This document shows positions 34,995 through 49,513 of a stretch of 64,000 bases of DNA, one piece after another. The translations under genes and the position numbers were made by a program. The notes below the pieces were generated by a model that was given only the letters and a program-made list of their open reading frames with translations, had not been told where the DNA came from and searched no databases. The stretch is from Metaphire vulgaris (lineage: Eukaryota; Annelida; Clitellata; Crassiclitellata; Megascolecidae). Every line of letters starts with the position of its first letter. The first letter of the stretch is position 1. The stretch covers positions 3,733,429 through 3,797,428 of the forward strand of contig CM030853.1 of NCBI GenBank assembly GCA_018105865.1. Direction: 5' to 3'.

Positions 34995-35968
34995 TTTTCT
35001 CATGTCTTGTCATTATTGCCTAGATCCTTCTGTAGAATTATGTTGCAGAAGACGTTACAATACTAAATGCTAAATTGTCGATTTCTTAAAAACCTTACGT
35101 GATACAGAAATTCTAATTACATATTTGTGTTCAGCAAGTCAGAATCTATTAGTTTCACCAAAATTTGTAGAGGAAACAAAAACTTGCATAAAATTTGTTG
35201 ACCAGTGTAATACACAGGATTTGTGGAAGTACAAGCGCGATTTTTTAAAACTTATTTCGTCCTGTTAGAGATCGATTTCAAGCACTATATTGAGCCACTG
35301 TCTTTAGCATTCTTCAGTACATTTATATCAATCGCTATTATAGACGTAGGCCATCGTCTTCTGTATTTATAGCGCATCCAGCATGACAACCGCCGTTGTT
35401 CCATAATGCTAATAATGCACAGTATATGTGCAAATCAACCGCACATTTGAAAGTTATTTCGTCCTGTTATAGATCGAATTCAAGCACCATATTCAGCCAC
35501 TATCTTTAGCATCCATTACTACATTGATATCAATCGCTATTGCAAACATGGGCCACCACCTTCTGCATTTAAAACGGCTCATCCATGACACTCAACCAGA
35601 GGTTTCGTTGAGCACAATGACGAACCTGGAACTGATTGTGCACTGTGTACAGTGTTATGTTAAGATACAGAGCCTGGCAATACTGGCAATAGAAATGGCA
35701 TCATTGCATTGATAACGAAATGCCTTCTTAACATTACATTATTTTCTATTTGTTAATGTTGTGTCCATATTCTATGGGGCATTAAGGTATTTTAAGATAA
35801 AGTGTTAACGAAAATTGCTATAGTTACTAAAAACTAAGACCAGAAAATTATGAACTTTTTGTAACTTTAAAAAAATTCACATTCATATATGTTTCATATG
35901 TAAAAAGTGTCATCTGAAAAGTTTTGAAAGTTTTTGAAAATCAGAAATTTTGTGTTTTTTGCAACACC

Positions 35969-36004
<36 letters not shown>

Positions 36005-36289
36005 CTCAAAATGAGCATATGTATAGGCCTAATACATTATATATAACATATATATACATGTATGCAAAATTTATATAATATCCAATATATATATATATAA
36101 TATATAATATATATGACAGTATATACCACCAAACTTATACCCCAAATCAAATTCCTGGCTACGCCCCTGCTCAGCACTCTTCTCCTTTACCTAACACTGG
36201 CATCAACTGGCTGGTAAAATTTAAAAAAATTGTTTCTATCGAATGAATGCCACAGCGATTAAAAGTCGTACAAGAAATGCTAACACCAA

Positions 36290-36545
36290 AGGTGGGTCCC
36301 GTACTCGAGTCCGAGCGTTGGGTTCCGGCGCTTATCTCCGGCCTGGGCAATCAGCGACGTAGGTGGTATAATCCATTAATCTGGGATAGGTTGCCATTAC
36401 TTTCCACAGACCCACGTTTTACCTAGCAGCTTAACGCTTCTCCTCAGTTTACCACCGTCCTCTAGCGAGTAAGGCTGAGTCGACCTTAGGGCTCCTGCGG
36501 GAATTGAACCCGCGACCTTCTGCTCCATCGTCCAGCGTTGCTAAC
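36290..36545 (-). mobile_element. tRNA-derived SINE
   Basis: On the minus strand the head has TAGCAACGCTGG (A-box-like) and, about 34 nt on, GGTTCAATTCC (B box differing at one position). A tRNA-unrelated body follows, ending CTCGAGTACGGGACCCACC. Confidence 0.7.
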
Positions 36546-36936
36546 ACTACTCGTAGCAAAAACAGTAAAAGCAGAAGGACGCAACTGATTGTTTCAATTC
36601 AGTATTCACCATTTGATGTAAAACTCTTGCACAGTTTTCTAAATATTGCGATTACCGTAATAAACTTTCCTTTGTCGAAAGCCGAACGTTTTTCGAAACG
36701 TCTTTGTTATTTTCAGTTTTAGACTATTTCTCCAATCCACTCACAATGGGTCACTCAAAATGATCCGTGACCCTCGAGTGCCATCGGTGTTTCTCCTAAA
36801 ACTGGATTTTTACGCATAAGTTTTAATATGTCTAATAGCAGAGGCACAGTAATAATATAATGAAATAGGGGCTTAACAATAAATCAACGTGGAAAGACCA
36901 TTAATGTTTTAATTCTTAAGTCGAAAGCGTAACGTC

Positions 36937-36937
<1 letters not shown>

Positions 36938-36992
<55 letters not shown>
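36938..36992. repeat. (ATA)n microsatellite
   Basis: About 18 units. Confidence 0.93.
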
Positions 36993-36994
<2 letters not shown>

Positions 36995-37009
36995 TAATAA
37001 TAATAAATC

Positions 37010-37351
37010 ATGAAGGACAAGAAAATGCATGATTTGGGATATTACAGTCGCAGACACTTTCGCTGCTTCCTACTGTCATCAGACAGCATCAGCTGCGGAT
37101 GCTGTAGCCGAACGTGCAGACAAAGGAAAATGGCCAAAAACATTCAACTGTCTGGGTCGTACCGTTTCATCCCTCTGGCTCTGGAGACGATGGGGCCAAT
37201 CAACGAGGAAGGTCTCCGCTTCTAAAAAGTATATCGGCAGTATCCTAACACGACAATCTGAAGATGAAAGAGAGACATCCTTTCTCCTACAACGAATATC
37301 CGTGACACTCCAGAGATTTAACGCAGTCGCCTTCCGCGGAACTTTCGCAAC

Positions 37352-37394
<43 letters not shown>
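37010..37394 (+). pseudogene. LINE C-terminal fragment with (ATA)n tail
   Basis: Fragments in two frames read WDITVADTFAASY, FIPLALETMGPINEEGL and FLLQRISVTLQRFNAVAF. I recognise this order from C-termini of invertebrate non-LTR retrotransposons but cannot name the clade. The (ATA)n tract begins about one codon after the last homology, consistent with a tail. Confidence 0.6.
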
Positions 37395-37395
<1 letters not shown>

Positions 37396-37769
37396 TGGGT
37401 TTTAGGTGAGTTAGAAGGTGATTGCTTAAATCTCTCCCATGTTGAAAACCACTGCTAAGTCTTTCTTAAAGTCTCTGCACAGATCAAGACGTACTGTACA
37501 GTATATTATGAAATGGCACTTGTCCGTCAATGTCATTTCGGGAAAAGACTACGACTGTTTGTCCACCAAACAAGAAATCCCGTGACAATCACCGTCTTTG
37601 TTGTATCGTTTACAATCTTTACAACATCCTCCGATGAGGGGGAGGGGAGGGGAGGGGGAAATGCAAAACGGCCTTCGAAGATTTGGCCAATTGCCCACGC
37701 GGGAGATTACTGTCAGTTGCACAATGCACACTGCCTGTGCCAATATAGGACGCATGACACTGAAGACGA

Positions 37770-37775
37770 CAGCAT

Positions 37776-37820
<45 letters not shown>
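37770..37820. repeat. (TG)n microsatellite
   Basis: About 24 TG units. Confidence 0.95.
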
Positions 37821-37821
<1 letters not shown>

Positions 37822-37970
37822 GAAGCTTCCATTACCTCATTATAGAGGTACACAGTGTTTCATAAGAAACGGAGGTATAGGGGTAGGATGACTTAATCAT
37901 GACTTATTTAGGCATCAGCTTGACTCGCCTTGAGTCAGTCTACATGTAGAACGAGAAACTAGCAATAAAC

Positions 37971-38012
37971 CACGGCCATCTAAATATAACTGGCTATATT
38001 TAGATGACCGTG
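37971..38012. other. 42-nt hairpin
   Basis: CACGGCCATCTAAATATA and TATATTTAGATGACCGTG pair over 18 bp with a single mismatch and a 6-nt loop. Confidence 0.8.
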
Positions 38013-38282
38013 AAAGAATAAACTCGGCTTTTTATGTGGAAAGAAAGCCGCAATAACTGAAGGCAAATGCCACAGCGTACATCTATGATCTAGTTAATGT
38101 TCATAAGCTGGTCGTCTTGGGGGTCGTAATCCAGATGCTGTCGCTGTTTTATTTGCCCGACTATCGCGTGCGTTAACGACGCCGCAGAGAAAACAAATGT
38201 AACCTCATAATAATTCATTATGTCTCTTAGTTGGGGCGTTTTCCATCCCGTCTTCCCTCCTGCTCCTCCTGCTCCTCCTAGT

Positions 38283-38535
<253 letters not shown>

Positions 38536-38700
38536 AACCCAGAACCAGGTGGACTGATAACATCATGCAATGGACTGGAAAGAGTGTGGAAATGGCGATC
38601 CGAATGACAGACAACAGAAAACAATGGAACAGTGGAACAAGCTCATTTATGATGCGGTCAACCCTCGTAGCGAGGATGGCTAAAGACAAGATATCAAGAT
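38536..38700 (+). pseudogene. RTE-like LINE C-terminal remnant
   Basis: PRTRWTDNIMQWTGKS followed by DNRKQW resembles RTE-type C-termini; frames break afterwards near AACCCTCGTAGCGAGGATGG. Confidence 0.5.
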
Positions 38701-38747
38701 ATCGAGATATCCACATCGATACGGACATATTCATAGACAATGTGTAA

Positions 38748-38978
38748 TCGACAAATTCGCTTCCAGCAATAGAAAGATCGATTTTGCACTATGACTTTGT
38801 ACAACCAGACTAAAACGGCTTTGATACATTGTCAATTCTGAACATTATAACATTTTATAAATCAAATCTACAGACTTCTTCTAAACCGTTTACATACAGT
38901 ATAATTCCTTTGACAATTGGCGGGATCGTCCTAGAAATTCATCGTACTCCCATCAAGACTTCTTGGAACCGCCACTGT
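38748..38978. repeat. Dispersed repeat shared with 58293-58521
   Basis: Both copies share AATCGACAAATTC-like starts, TTTTGCACTATGACTT, CATTGTCAATTCTGAACATT and TCTTGGAACCG(C/A)CACTG ends. The right end resembles a hAT terminus; a matching left end is missing. Confidence 0.7.
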
Positions 38979-39090
38979 CCCTCTCCGCGGGTCGATGCTA
39001 CCGTCTAGGGACCGTCGGCGAGTCACCCCCTGGCAGCCGACGGGGGATACGGAAAGCCTCGAGTCCTGGTCGCACGGCACCGTGGACTTT

Positions 39091-41237
<2,147 letters not shown>

Positions 41238-41849
41238 TTTGGACAGATATCTTCGACTGTGAAACGAAACGATAATAATTCTGTACAATCAATTCGAATA
41301 TTCGACATTGAGATACTGTATCTTCTCCTAGTACATGTACATTATAGCGAGGTTATACTATATATTTATCGGGTGTCTTTCGTGTGAAAGTTTGGAAAGT
41401 CTATTTCCAATACCATGCATTACATTTTATGATTTTATAACAAAACAGGAAATTACATAAAAATAACAGCTAATTTTGCTAATAATAGGCCTAATACATA
41501 TAATGGGAACAAAGATACCAAAATGAAAACTTAAATATAATTCCCGCCAAGAGGCACCTAGTAAATTAATATTCTACATAGTAATTCATTTAAGTAATGC
41601 AAGGTGATTGACAGAGTAATCATATACAGTAAGTCATATTTTACTTCCTTTATCCAATGTTTTAAAAATATCCTAACCAATCTTAGATGGTTTGTAATAG
41701 TAGAAGGCAATCGTTTCTAATTAATTAGACTATTAGAGCATCATTTTCGTATCCAGCCTAGAGGCGTTATCTTATATCTACAGTAATTATTTATGAAGTA
41801 TGTATTATGTAGTCTATGGCACATCAACTCTCCTAGTCATTATGCTGTA
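41238..41849. other. Upstream flank of the GPCR gene, no further exon recognised
   Basis: AT-rich. A possible splice acceptor (GTTTCACAG on the minus strand) lies 25-30 nt before the ATG. Confidence 0.4.
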
Positions 41850-42675
41850 CACAGAGAAAAAAGTTGTGTAACGTTACACCAAGATTTGGTGGTAATTCAG
41901 CTTCCACCATCGCTTGGTGTAACCTTACACCAAGCGATGGTGTACTCAAAACGCGAACCAGGTGTAAAGTTGACACCATGCTTTGGTGTAACCTCAGGAA
42001 AACTTGGTGTAAGTTAACCCCAAATTTTGGAGTAAATTTACCCCGAAAGCAGGAGTAGGGTTACATTAACATTGTGTAAAGTTGACACCATGCCTTGGTG
42101 TAAATTCGGGAAAACTTGATTTAAGTTTCCCCCCAAATTGTTTTAAAATGGAATAGAGGATACATACAATATACAAAAGTACAAAGCAACATAACAAAGC
42201 AAAGAATATGTTTACACAGAAAGCAAAAGTAGGGTTATATTTAATATATTAATATTGCGTTGTCTGCAAAATCTGTACCGCTATTTAGGGAGTTCTAAAC
42301 CGGCGATAGAAAGGTGTGCTAAACTCACTATCCTAATATTGCTCCCTTTCCTTAACGTTTTGCGTCATATGCAGAATACTTGTTTCTTTGCTTCTCTACG
42401 CTATTTGGGTAATTATCATCTGTGTATTATTTCTATAGGACCTCAGGCTTATTTATTATTGATTATTAATTCTTTTCACTGCTATTTCCTGATTTCGCCA
42501 CACTATAGGTTACTCGACTAGGGTAACATTTACACTTAAATTAATCGTAACGTTACACAAAATTTTCTCGGTATACACTTCAGTGTAACCTGGTGTAACG
42601 TTACACGTAGGTTACTCGACTAAGGTAACATTTACACTTAAATTCATCGTAACGTTACACAAATTTTTCTCTGTG
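41850..42675. mobile_element. TIR element with TA target and GTAACGTTAC repeats
   Basis: TA-flanked CACAGAGAAAAAAGTTGTGT and ACACAAATTTTTCTCTGTG. Inside, TAACGTTACAC and TTGGTGTAA motifs recur many times, and a 99-bp segment is duplicated (42508, 42607). No ORF. Confidence 0.75.
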
Positions 42676-42757
42676 TATGTTTCTAATAATCTGCTCCCTC
42701 TCTCTCTCTTCTGTCTAATATTGTCAGCACCGAATTTGAAGTCTTTTTTCATAGCCT

Positions 42758-42762
<5 letters not shown>

Positions 42763-42795
<33 letters not shown>
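42763..42795. repeat. (TA)n microsatellite
   Basis: About 16 TA units just 5' of the Helitron-like copy. Confidence 0.93.
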
Positions 42796-42798
<3 letters not shown>

Positions 42799-42806
42799 CC
42801 GAAATA

Positions 42807-43300
42807 TCTATAATATTAAAATCCTTATTCTGTATGTCTGTTACCTTCAAGCGTTCTGATTGGTTGACTATTGGTAGACGGTTTAGTCCTTACGTCGCGA
42901 TGCGTTGGTGGGCGATGTTCGAAGACGACGTTGCTATTGGTAACAATTGTTCGTAGTTTAGCACAGTTTAGTCGAGTCATTGCAGCGTCAGAGGGGTGGG
43001 CGTGCGACGACGTTGCTATTGGTAACAATTGTTCGTAGCTTGAGGAAGTTGCGCAATTTTAACGTACATTTTAACGTACACAAAAATACATGTACAGCTT
43101 CACAAATGGTCACAGTTGCGTGGTTTTAACGTACATAGGCCTAATTATTACGTGGCGCAGAGCTTGACTAGGTGGCGTATGTACATCATTGAAACGTTGT
43201 TCAGCATGAATTCAATGATTGGATATTAGGTATAGGTATTGGATTAGTATTATCCTGCACTGCGAGCGAAGCGAGAGCGAGCGAAGCGAGCATCTTTCTA

Positions 43301-43301
<1 letters not shown>
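42807..43301 (+). mobile_element. Helitron-like nonautonomous element, copy 1
   Basis: Begins TCTATAATATTAAAATCC after an A and ends CATCTTTCTAG before a T, matching Helitron 5'-TC, CTAG-3' and A/T target rules. Near-identical to copy 2 over about 480 bp. The usual 3' hairpin is not obvious; a GCGAGCGAAGCGAGC repeat sits there instead. Confidence 0.75.
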
Positions 43302-43356
<55 letters not shown>

Positions 43357-43416
43357 GAGCCTAAATCCACGTCTGCTGTGGTGTATATATATATAAACCA
43401 TATATGTGTTGTATGT

Positions 43417-43456
<40 letters not shown>
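43302..43456. repeat. (TA)n tracts
   Basis: Two TA arrays (43302-43353, 43420-43456) separated by 65 bp. Confidence 0.93.
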
Positions 43457-43460
<4 letters not shown>

Positions 43461-43743
43461 GCTGCATAGATAGACCTACACTAAGCTTCCTGTATATATG
43501 CGACCGACTTTCGCAATGGCCCAATAAATCGTGGCAATAGGGAGTCAACAGGGTCTGATCCCGAATTCCAAAGCGCTACATAAAGGCAATAAATGCCATC
43601 CTGATAAGATCTGAGCTAAATGAGATTCGAAGAGGAAAACGTTGAACTGGGAAAATGGATGGACCAGCGTCTCAATTTTATTGGGTTGTTGCTACTGGCG
43701 TTGCTAGGAAGAAGGAAAGGAAGAGGAAGAAGAAGGAGAACAA

Positions 43744-43775
43744 GAAGAAGAAGAAGAAGAAGAAGAAGAAGAGGA
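43744..43775. repeat. (GAA)n microsatellite
   Basis: About 10 GAA units, one of several purine tracts here. Confidence 0.9.
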
Positions 43776-44041
43776 AGATGATTTTTGATTCATGATTTTT
43801 TCTTTAATTTGTGTGCAATAATTCAGATAAATCAGTAAGGCTACTGTACTATCTTTGTAATCTATTTCAATAATTGTTACTTTTCTATTATGTATCGTGA
43901 ACTTAGCTTTACTGAAATTACTATTATGATGTTAAAATACTATTATGATGTCATTATTACTACTATGATGTTAACATGAAATTACTATTATGATGTTATT
44001 ATGCACCTATTTGGAAAATAATGAACTAATATTTTATTGGA

Positions 44042-44282
44042 TTGGAAGAAGAAGAAGAAGAAGAAGAAGAAGAAGAAGAAGAAGAAGAAGAAGACGAAAA
44101 AGAAGAAGAAGACGAATAAGAATAAGAAGATGAAGATGATGATGAAGAAGAAGAAGAAGAAGAAGAGGCGGAGAAGGAGGAAGAAGAAGACGAAGAAGAA
44201 GAAGAAGAATAAGAGGAAGAAGAAGAAGAAGAAGAAGAAGAAGAAGAAGAAGAAGAAGAAGAAGAAGAAGAAGAAGAAGAGT
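44042..44282. repeat. Long interrupted (GAA)n tract
   Basis: About 240 bp nearly pure purine on the plus strand, with GAC, GAT and GAG variants. It could form a triplex. Confidence 0.96.
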
Positions 44283-44395
44283 ATTGCCACTTGTATACTG
44301 CATTCAATTTGAGCAGATGGCCAATTCTTTTAAATTTCCTTCCTTTCCAGAACTAGGTTACTGTCACCGAAAATAATCTAATATGCCATTCAATC

Positions 44396-44460
44396 AATTA
44401 GATTCTATGGCGCCACAGGCGTAAATGTCTTGCGCCTCAACCACCGAGCGACGCGCCAAT
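44396..44460 (-). mobile_element. Possible SINE head with A-box-like motif
   Basis: Minus strand GTCGCTCGGTGGTTGAGGCG resembles a tRNA A box; no B box was found. Confidence 0.35.
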
Positions 44461-44784
44461 GCGATATACCGAATTAGAACCATAATTTTTAAGCGGTAGA
44501 AAAACCAGTCAAGGTCAAGTGGTCAACAACCCAAAATACGTTTTCAATCGCCGTCATCCGTGATGGCGACGAATCATTCCATCGAGCCAGAGACGTGACA
44601 TTCGCCGTCGAATGAAACGGATTATATATACATAACAATTCGGACTCGACTGCAGCAGTCCGCGTTCCGAAAAACGGAAGATTGACAAGTCGCAAGTTCG
44701 AAAGATTTTCACGTTGAAAATAAATCCTACTGAGAAACTGTCTTCGTGATGGTAGACCACGAGCGGAATTGAGCGGCAGCCATG

Positions 44785-45001
44785 CATGGGCGCCGGCACA
44801 TTGGGGCAAGAGGAGCACTTGCTAATACTCCTGGAAAATAAAAATGACAATATTTCCCATTGAAATTTGAAAACCTTGCTGAAATATTAACCGTGACCAT
44901 TGTGTTAAGATGTGTTTTGCCCCCTCTTGGAAAAATTTATGTGGCATAGCCATGACCATTATGTTTTGCCCCTCCTGGAAAAATTTCTGTGGGCGCCCAT
45001 G
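44785..45001. mobile_element. hAT-like MITE, CATGGGCGCC family
   Basis: CATGGGCGCCGGCACATTGG and GTGGGCGCCCATG termini; body matches the outer part of 52758-53126 in inverse orientation. GGCAGCC flanks both sides. Confidence 0.65.
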
Positions 45002-45237
45002 GTGGCAGCCTCTATATCTAATAGATTTTGGTAATCTTGTTTCCTTGTTAGCCACATTAAGATGTGGCTAAGATATCTCCTGTTCTTAGTGTTTTGAACC
45101 TAGGTACACTTAGCATCGCAAATGTTGAAAATTAATTCAATTAATTTAATTTAATCAAATTAAATTAACTTGTGGTGGAAGGATAGAAACCGCTGTTTCA
45201 AAAAGTCATCACAGAGGAATTCTAAGATTTAGATTAT

Positions 45238-45257
45238 TATTATTATTATTATTATTA

Positions 45258-45317
<60 letters not shown>

Positions 45318-45318
45318 T
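45238..45318. repeat. (ATT)n microsatellite
   Basis: About 27 units with two missing bases. Confidence 0.95.
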
Positions 45319-45522
45319 ATTCGTGACAAGCACAGCATCAAATAGTATACAAGCAAGGAATAACACAAATCAACTGAACAAAACTGAATAAAATAATAAA
45401 CTAATAATAAACTAATAAACTAAACACACACTTTTCACAGTACAGCCACCATCACTGCCTATCAAACCAACCTCTGCCCTCAGACAAATTCTAGCAACGC
45501 AGTCGGCAAAGTACAATGCGGC

Positions 45523-45680
45523 TTCTTCATTCATTCATTCATTCATTCATTCATTCATTCATTCATTCATTCATTCATTCATTCATTCATTCATTCATTC
45601 ATTCATTCATTCATTCATTCATTCATTCATTCATTCATTCATTTATTTATTTATTCATTCATTCATTCATTCATTCATTG
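45523..45680. repeat. (CATT)n microsatellite
   Basis: About 39 CATT units with a short TTTA block. Confidence 0.97.
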
Positions 45681-46046
45681 CGGCCTCTTCGCATATTCAT
45701 TGGCAAAGGACGCTTGTCGCTTTTTTGTACAGCAACACGCACACTTTCCAAACCTGTCAAAACTCTGATACAGAATGGAAAAGTGTCAAGATATAATGGA
45801 AAATGCGACAGAAGGAAAGCAATGCGAAAACTGTTTGAAAGCTGTCAACGGGAGAAAGAAAACTGAAGGCTAGAGCGAAACAAAATCCAATTACTTATCG
45901 AAGATAACGCGTTATTTGAATCGTGACTTCCAATATTACTCTGAACTTCTGAGAAAAAGCAAAACGGTGACAACGGAAAGCATCGCATAACATTACACAC
46001 AGACAAACATTGAATTATTATTAACTCCTGTTATTTGTATAATTGC

Positions 46047-46146
<100 letters not shown>

Positions 46147-46164
46147 AGTCAATTAAAGAATGCG

Positions 46165-46250
46165 GAGAGTTACTACAGTGGTTTTCACACAAGCTTAGGT
46201 CTACTTAGCTTTCTAAACCACTTTAAATCACACTATTATTATTATTATCT
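46165..46250 (+). mobile_element. SINE 3' end: hairpin plus (ATT)n tail
   Basis: ACAGTGGTTTTCACACAAGC and CTAAACCACTTTAAATCACA, then (ATT)n. The second copy at 46857-46935 has the same order. Confidence 0.65.
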
Positions 46251-46843
<593 letters not shown>

Positions 46844-46856
46844 GTCAATTAAAGAA

Positions 46857-46929
46857 TGCGGAGAGTTACTACAGTGGTTTCCACACAGGCTTAGGCCTAC
46901 TTAGCCTCCTAAACCACTTTAAGTCACAC

Positions 46930-46999
<70 letters not shown>
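46857..46999 (+). mobile_element. SINE 3' end: hairpin plus (ATT)n tail
   Basis: AGTGGTTTCCACACAGGC and CCTCCTAAACCACTTTAAG pair over 8 bp plus an inner AGGC stem; (ATT)n follows to 46999. Confidence 0.65.
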
Positions 47000-47113
47000 T
47001 ATCATCATCATCATCATCATTATTATATGATATAGTGATATGTAGTGAAATTTTGTTCTGTTTGTGTTTATTATGTGTTTGAATTTGAACTTGAAATAAA
47101 ATTCTCGCCATGA

Positions 47114-47116
<3 letters not shown>

Positions 47117-47192
<76 letters not shown>
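47117..47192. repeat. (TA)n microsatellite
   Basis: About 38 TA units. Confidence 0.95.
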
Positions 47193-47194
<2 letters not shown>

Positions 47195-47675
47195 TGGCTA
47201 TAACTTTAAAAGATGAAAAATGTACGTCTAAATACCTTTCGTGATTGTTGTTGGTATAATCGGCTTATCTCTCGTTGACACTGCGTTTCACGCGTGCACC
47301 CCGTAAGCCATTCAATTAATTCGAGCACGGCAGAACTTTCCTCTCACCGACCACGTGCCATCATCTCCGTGATATTTTTTCGACTATTCGCGTCGACGTC
47401 ACACTGCGTGAAAATCCCTGCACTTAAGGGCGACAAGAATTTCAAGTTATTTCCCTCAGTCCCCCGTGTGCATATGCACGAGTGTGTATTTGTGCGTTGC
47501 CGGTCACAGGACATCTGCAGACTGTACATGTGTATATATAGGCCTACATCGATAGAATACGAATTCAAAACGCGTACCTAGAACACATTGCTGCGTGTGA
47601 GGCAGACGACTGCAAAGGCAGATGGCAAAGCCCGGATCGGATAAGACCAATATTCGCATCTGTTATACCGTACGA

Positions 47676-47832
47676 CAGGGGCGTAGTCAGGAATTTGATT
47701 TTGGGGGTATAATGTGATTGGGGGTATAAATCTTAAAAAACTATGAAAATCTGTAAAAAACACATCAAAAACTTTATGGCAGCCTGATTTGGGGGGTATA
47801 TATACCGATATACCCCCGTCGCTACGCCCCTG
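47676..47832. mobile_element. hAT-like MITE, CAGGGGCGTAGC family
   Basis: CAGGGGCGTAGTCAGG and GTCGCTACGCCCCTG; flanks CCGTACGA and TCGTACGA match at 7 of 8. Confidence 0.85.
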
Positions 47833-47979
47833 TCGTACGATCAACATCTCAGACATGGACATATGGGTCCATTTTCAAAACCCAACTCAACCCACGAATA
47901 GTCAGACCCAACCCAACCCAACCCCCACGAAAGCAATAGAGCTACTCGGTAGTGTGATGTCTCGAGACAGTCTCGATAC

Positions 47980-48200
47980 AGCATTCTCAATGTCTTGGTC
48001 TTGGTCTTGAGGGTCAGTGTCTCGGTCTTGGCCTTGGTCTCGTCGTTACCTGTCTTGGTATAGCCCTTCAAGACCAAGACAGTTGGATTTTATCGCAGTT
48101 GGTGTTTAAATTTATACTGTCATGGTCTTTGTCATGAGACCTAATGTCTTTGTCTTGGTCTTTGTCTTGATCTTGCCGCTTACTGTCTTGGTCCTATCCC
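47980..48200. repeat. Degenerate GTCTTGG repeats
   Basis: TCTTGGTCTTGG-type hexamers dominate with many variants; possibly the interior of a TIR element. The rest of 48200-48900 shows no recognised gene. Confidence 0.6.
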
Positions 48201-48904
48201 TGGGGCTACTTGACCCAAACAAACCCACCGTAATGCATTACAATTTCTTTAATCAGTTATACTGACCATCAAAGAGCATGAATTGTTTTCTTGGCCAACC
48301 CAGTCAAATCGCGACAGATGAACTGTTGTAACTTGTAACCGACTGCTGAAATTGCGAAACTTGAACGAAAATTTCGGCTGACTAGGCCCTATATATAGCT
48401 ATTGCAATATTAAATCACGCACCCATTGTAGTACTGCTACGAGCAAGGGGATTATATAGTTCGCATGCTGCAATAGGCCTACACGCGATGCCAGTTGGTA
48501 GAAGAGGCGGCTTAAAAATATTAAATCTTCTTAGTAGTTTCTTTCCTGTCGACGGAAACCGTTTAATTAGGAAAGCATTAAATGTAGGTTCAAAGGAAGC
48601 AACAGGTGAAAAACAGGAAGCAGATTGCGGAATTAGTTCTGCGAGCGATGAAGACGCCCCCAAGAAGCGTTTATATCAGACGATGCACACTGCAGAGAGA
48701 GAGAAAGATAAACAGATATATAATGTCCTATTACATATATTGTCGATATTAGTTTCGAAATAAGCGGAAATGTTTAAATCGTCGAATGGCTATATCCACT
48801 TTATTATCTTCACTTTGTTATTATATCGTTTGACGTCACTGAATACATCACATGGATGGTTCCTAGTGAAAATTCACGATAGTATTATTAAGAGCCGTTT
48901 TCTG

Positions 48905-49072
<168 letters not shown>

Positions 49073-49241
49073 TTTCTGCCAGCTCATTAGCGGCAATAGC
49101 CAGACACGAAACTTCTCCATTTACAGTGTATCTTTTTTCCGCTGCTAGTCTCTTTACATCGCGATTACTGATACCTGGCGTCTTTCAAAGTCTTCTTTGA
49201 TGTTATTCGTCTATCTTTCTTTCATTACATTTACTTGCCCA

Positions 49242-49513
49242 CAGGCCCTCCGAGAGGGGGATAGGGGGGCAACTGCACAGGGGCCCGGCGGTCTGGAGGG
49301 GGCCCGGGCCGATGATGAATATGTATAATTAACAATAAAATGAATAATAACACTAAAGAATGGTTAAAATGTTAGTCCAGCAGAGGGGTCCGGCGAGCAC
49401 AAGGGGGCCCGGGACAGCCGACAAGCAAAAAAAAGGTCGTCAAGAAATTATGACTTCTCAAGGGCCCGTCGGCCATTCTGCACAGGGGCCCGGAATTTCT
49501 CTCGGAGGGCCTG
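49242..49513. mobile_element. hAT-like MITE, CAGGCCCTCCGAGAG type
   Basis: Exact duplication CTTGCCCA at 49234-49241 and 49514-49521; termini CAGGCCCTCCGAGAG and CTCTCGGAGGGCCTG are perfect inverses. Confidence 0.92.

Larger units (their letters stand above)
32821..35207 (+). mobile_element. Inner autonomous-type DNA transposon, TAA target duplication
   Basis: Termini CACTGGTCAACAA and TTGTTGACCAGTG with TAA at 32818-32820 and 35208-35210. The intact B unit near 32400 supplies the empty site. 2387 bp with one transposase-like gene. Confidence 0.87.
31808..35968. mobile_element. Middle TIR element carrying a tandem array of about 204-bp units
   Basis: Termini GGTGTTGCAAA and TTTGCAACACC are flanked by TTAA (31804-31807, 35969-35972). 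Because the target is (TA)n, the duplication could be TTAA or only TA. It carries alternating A and B units in a 407-bp period (32161, 32568; continuing at 35208-35620). No coding region of its own is seen. Confidence 0.75.
31548..36169. mobile_element. Outer hAT-like element of a three-level nest (CAGGGGCGTAG family)
   Basis: Exact duplication CTCAGCAC at 31540-31547 and 36170-36177. Only the outermost few hundred bases, mostly expanded (TA)n, belong to this element; the rest is the nested insertion 31808-35968. Confidence 0.85.

Noticed and set aside
42807..43301. CRISPR-like or rRNA-like repeat pair with 46251-46734
   Set aside because: Two dispersed 480-bp copies with TC and CTAG ends are mobile elements, not a spaced array.
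45516..45866. ORF beginning with FIHS repeats
   Set aside because: The first half is (CATT)n; the rest has no recognisable domain.
48488..48763. 91-residue ORF with mixed composition
   Set aside because: It looks less repetitive than its neighbours, but AT-rich codon use, lack of splice evidence and no motif leave it unsupported.
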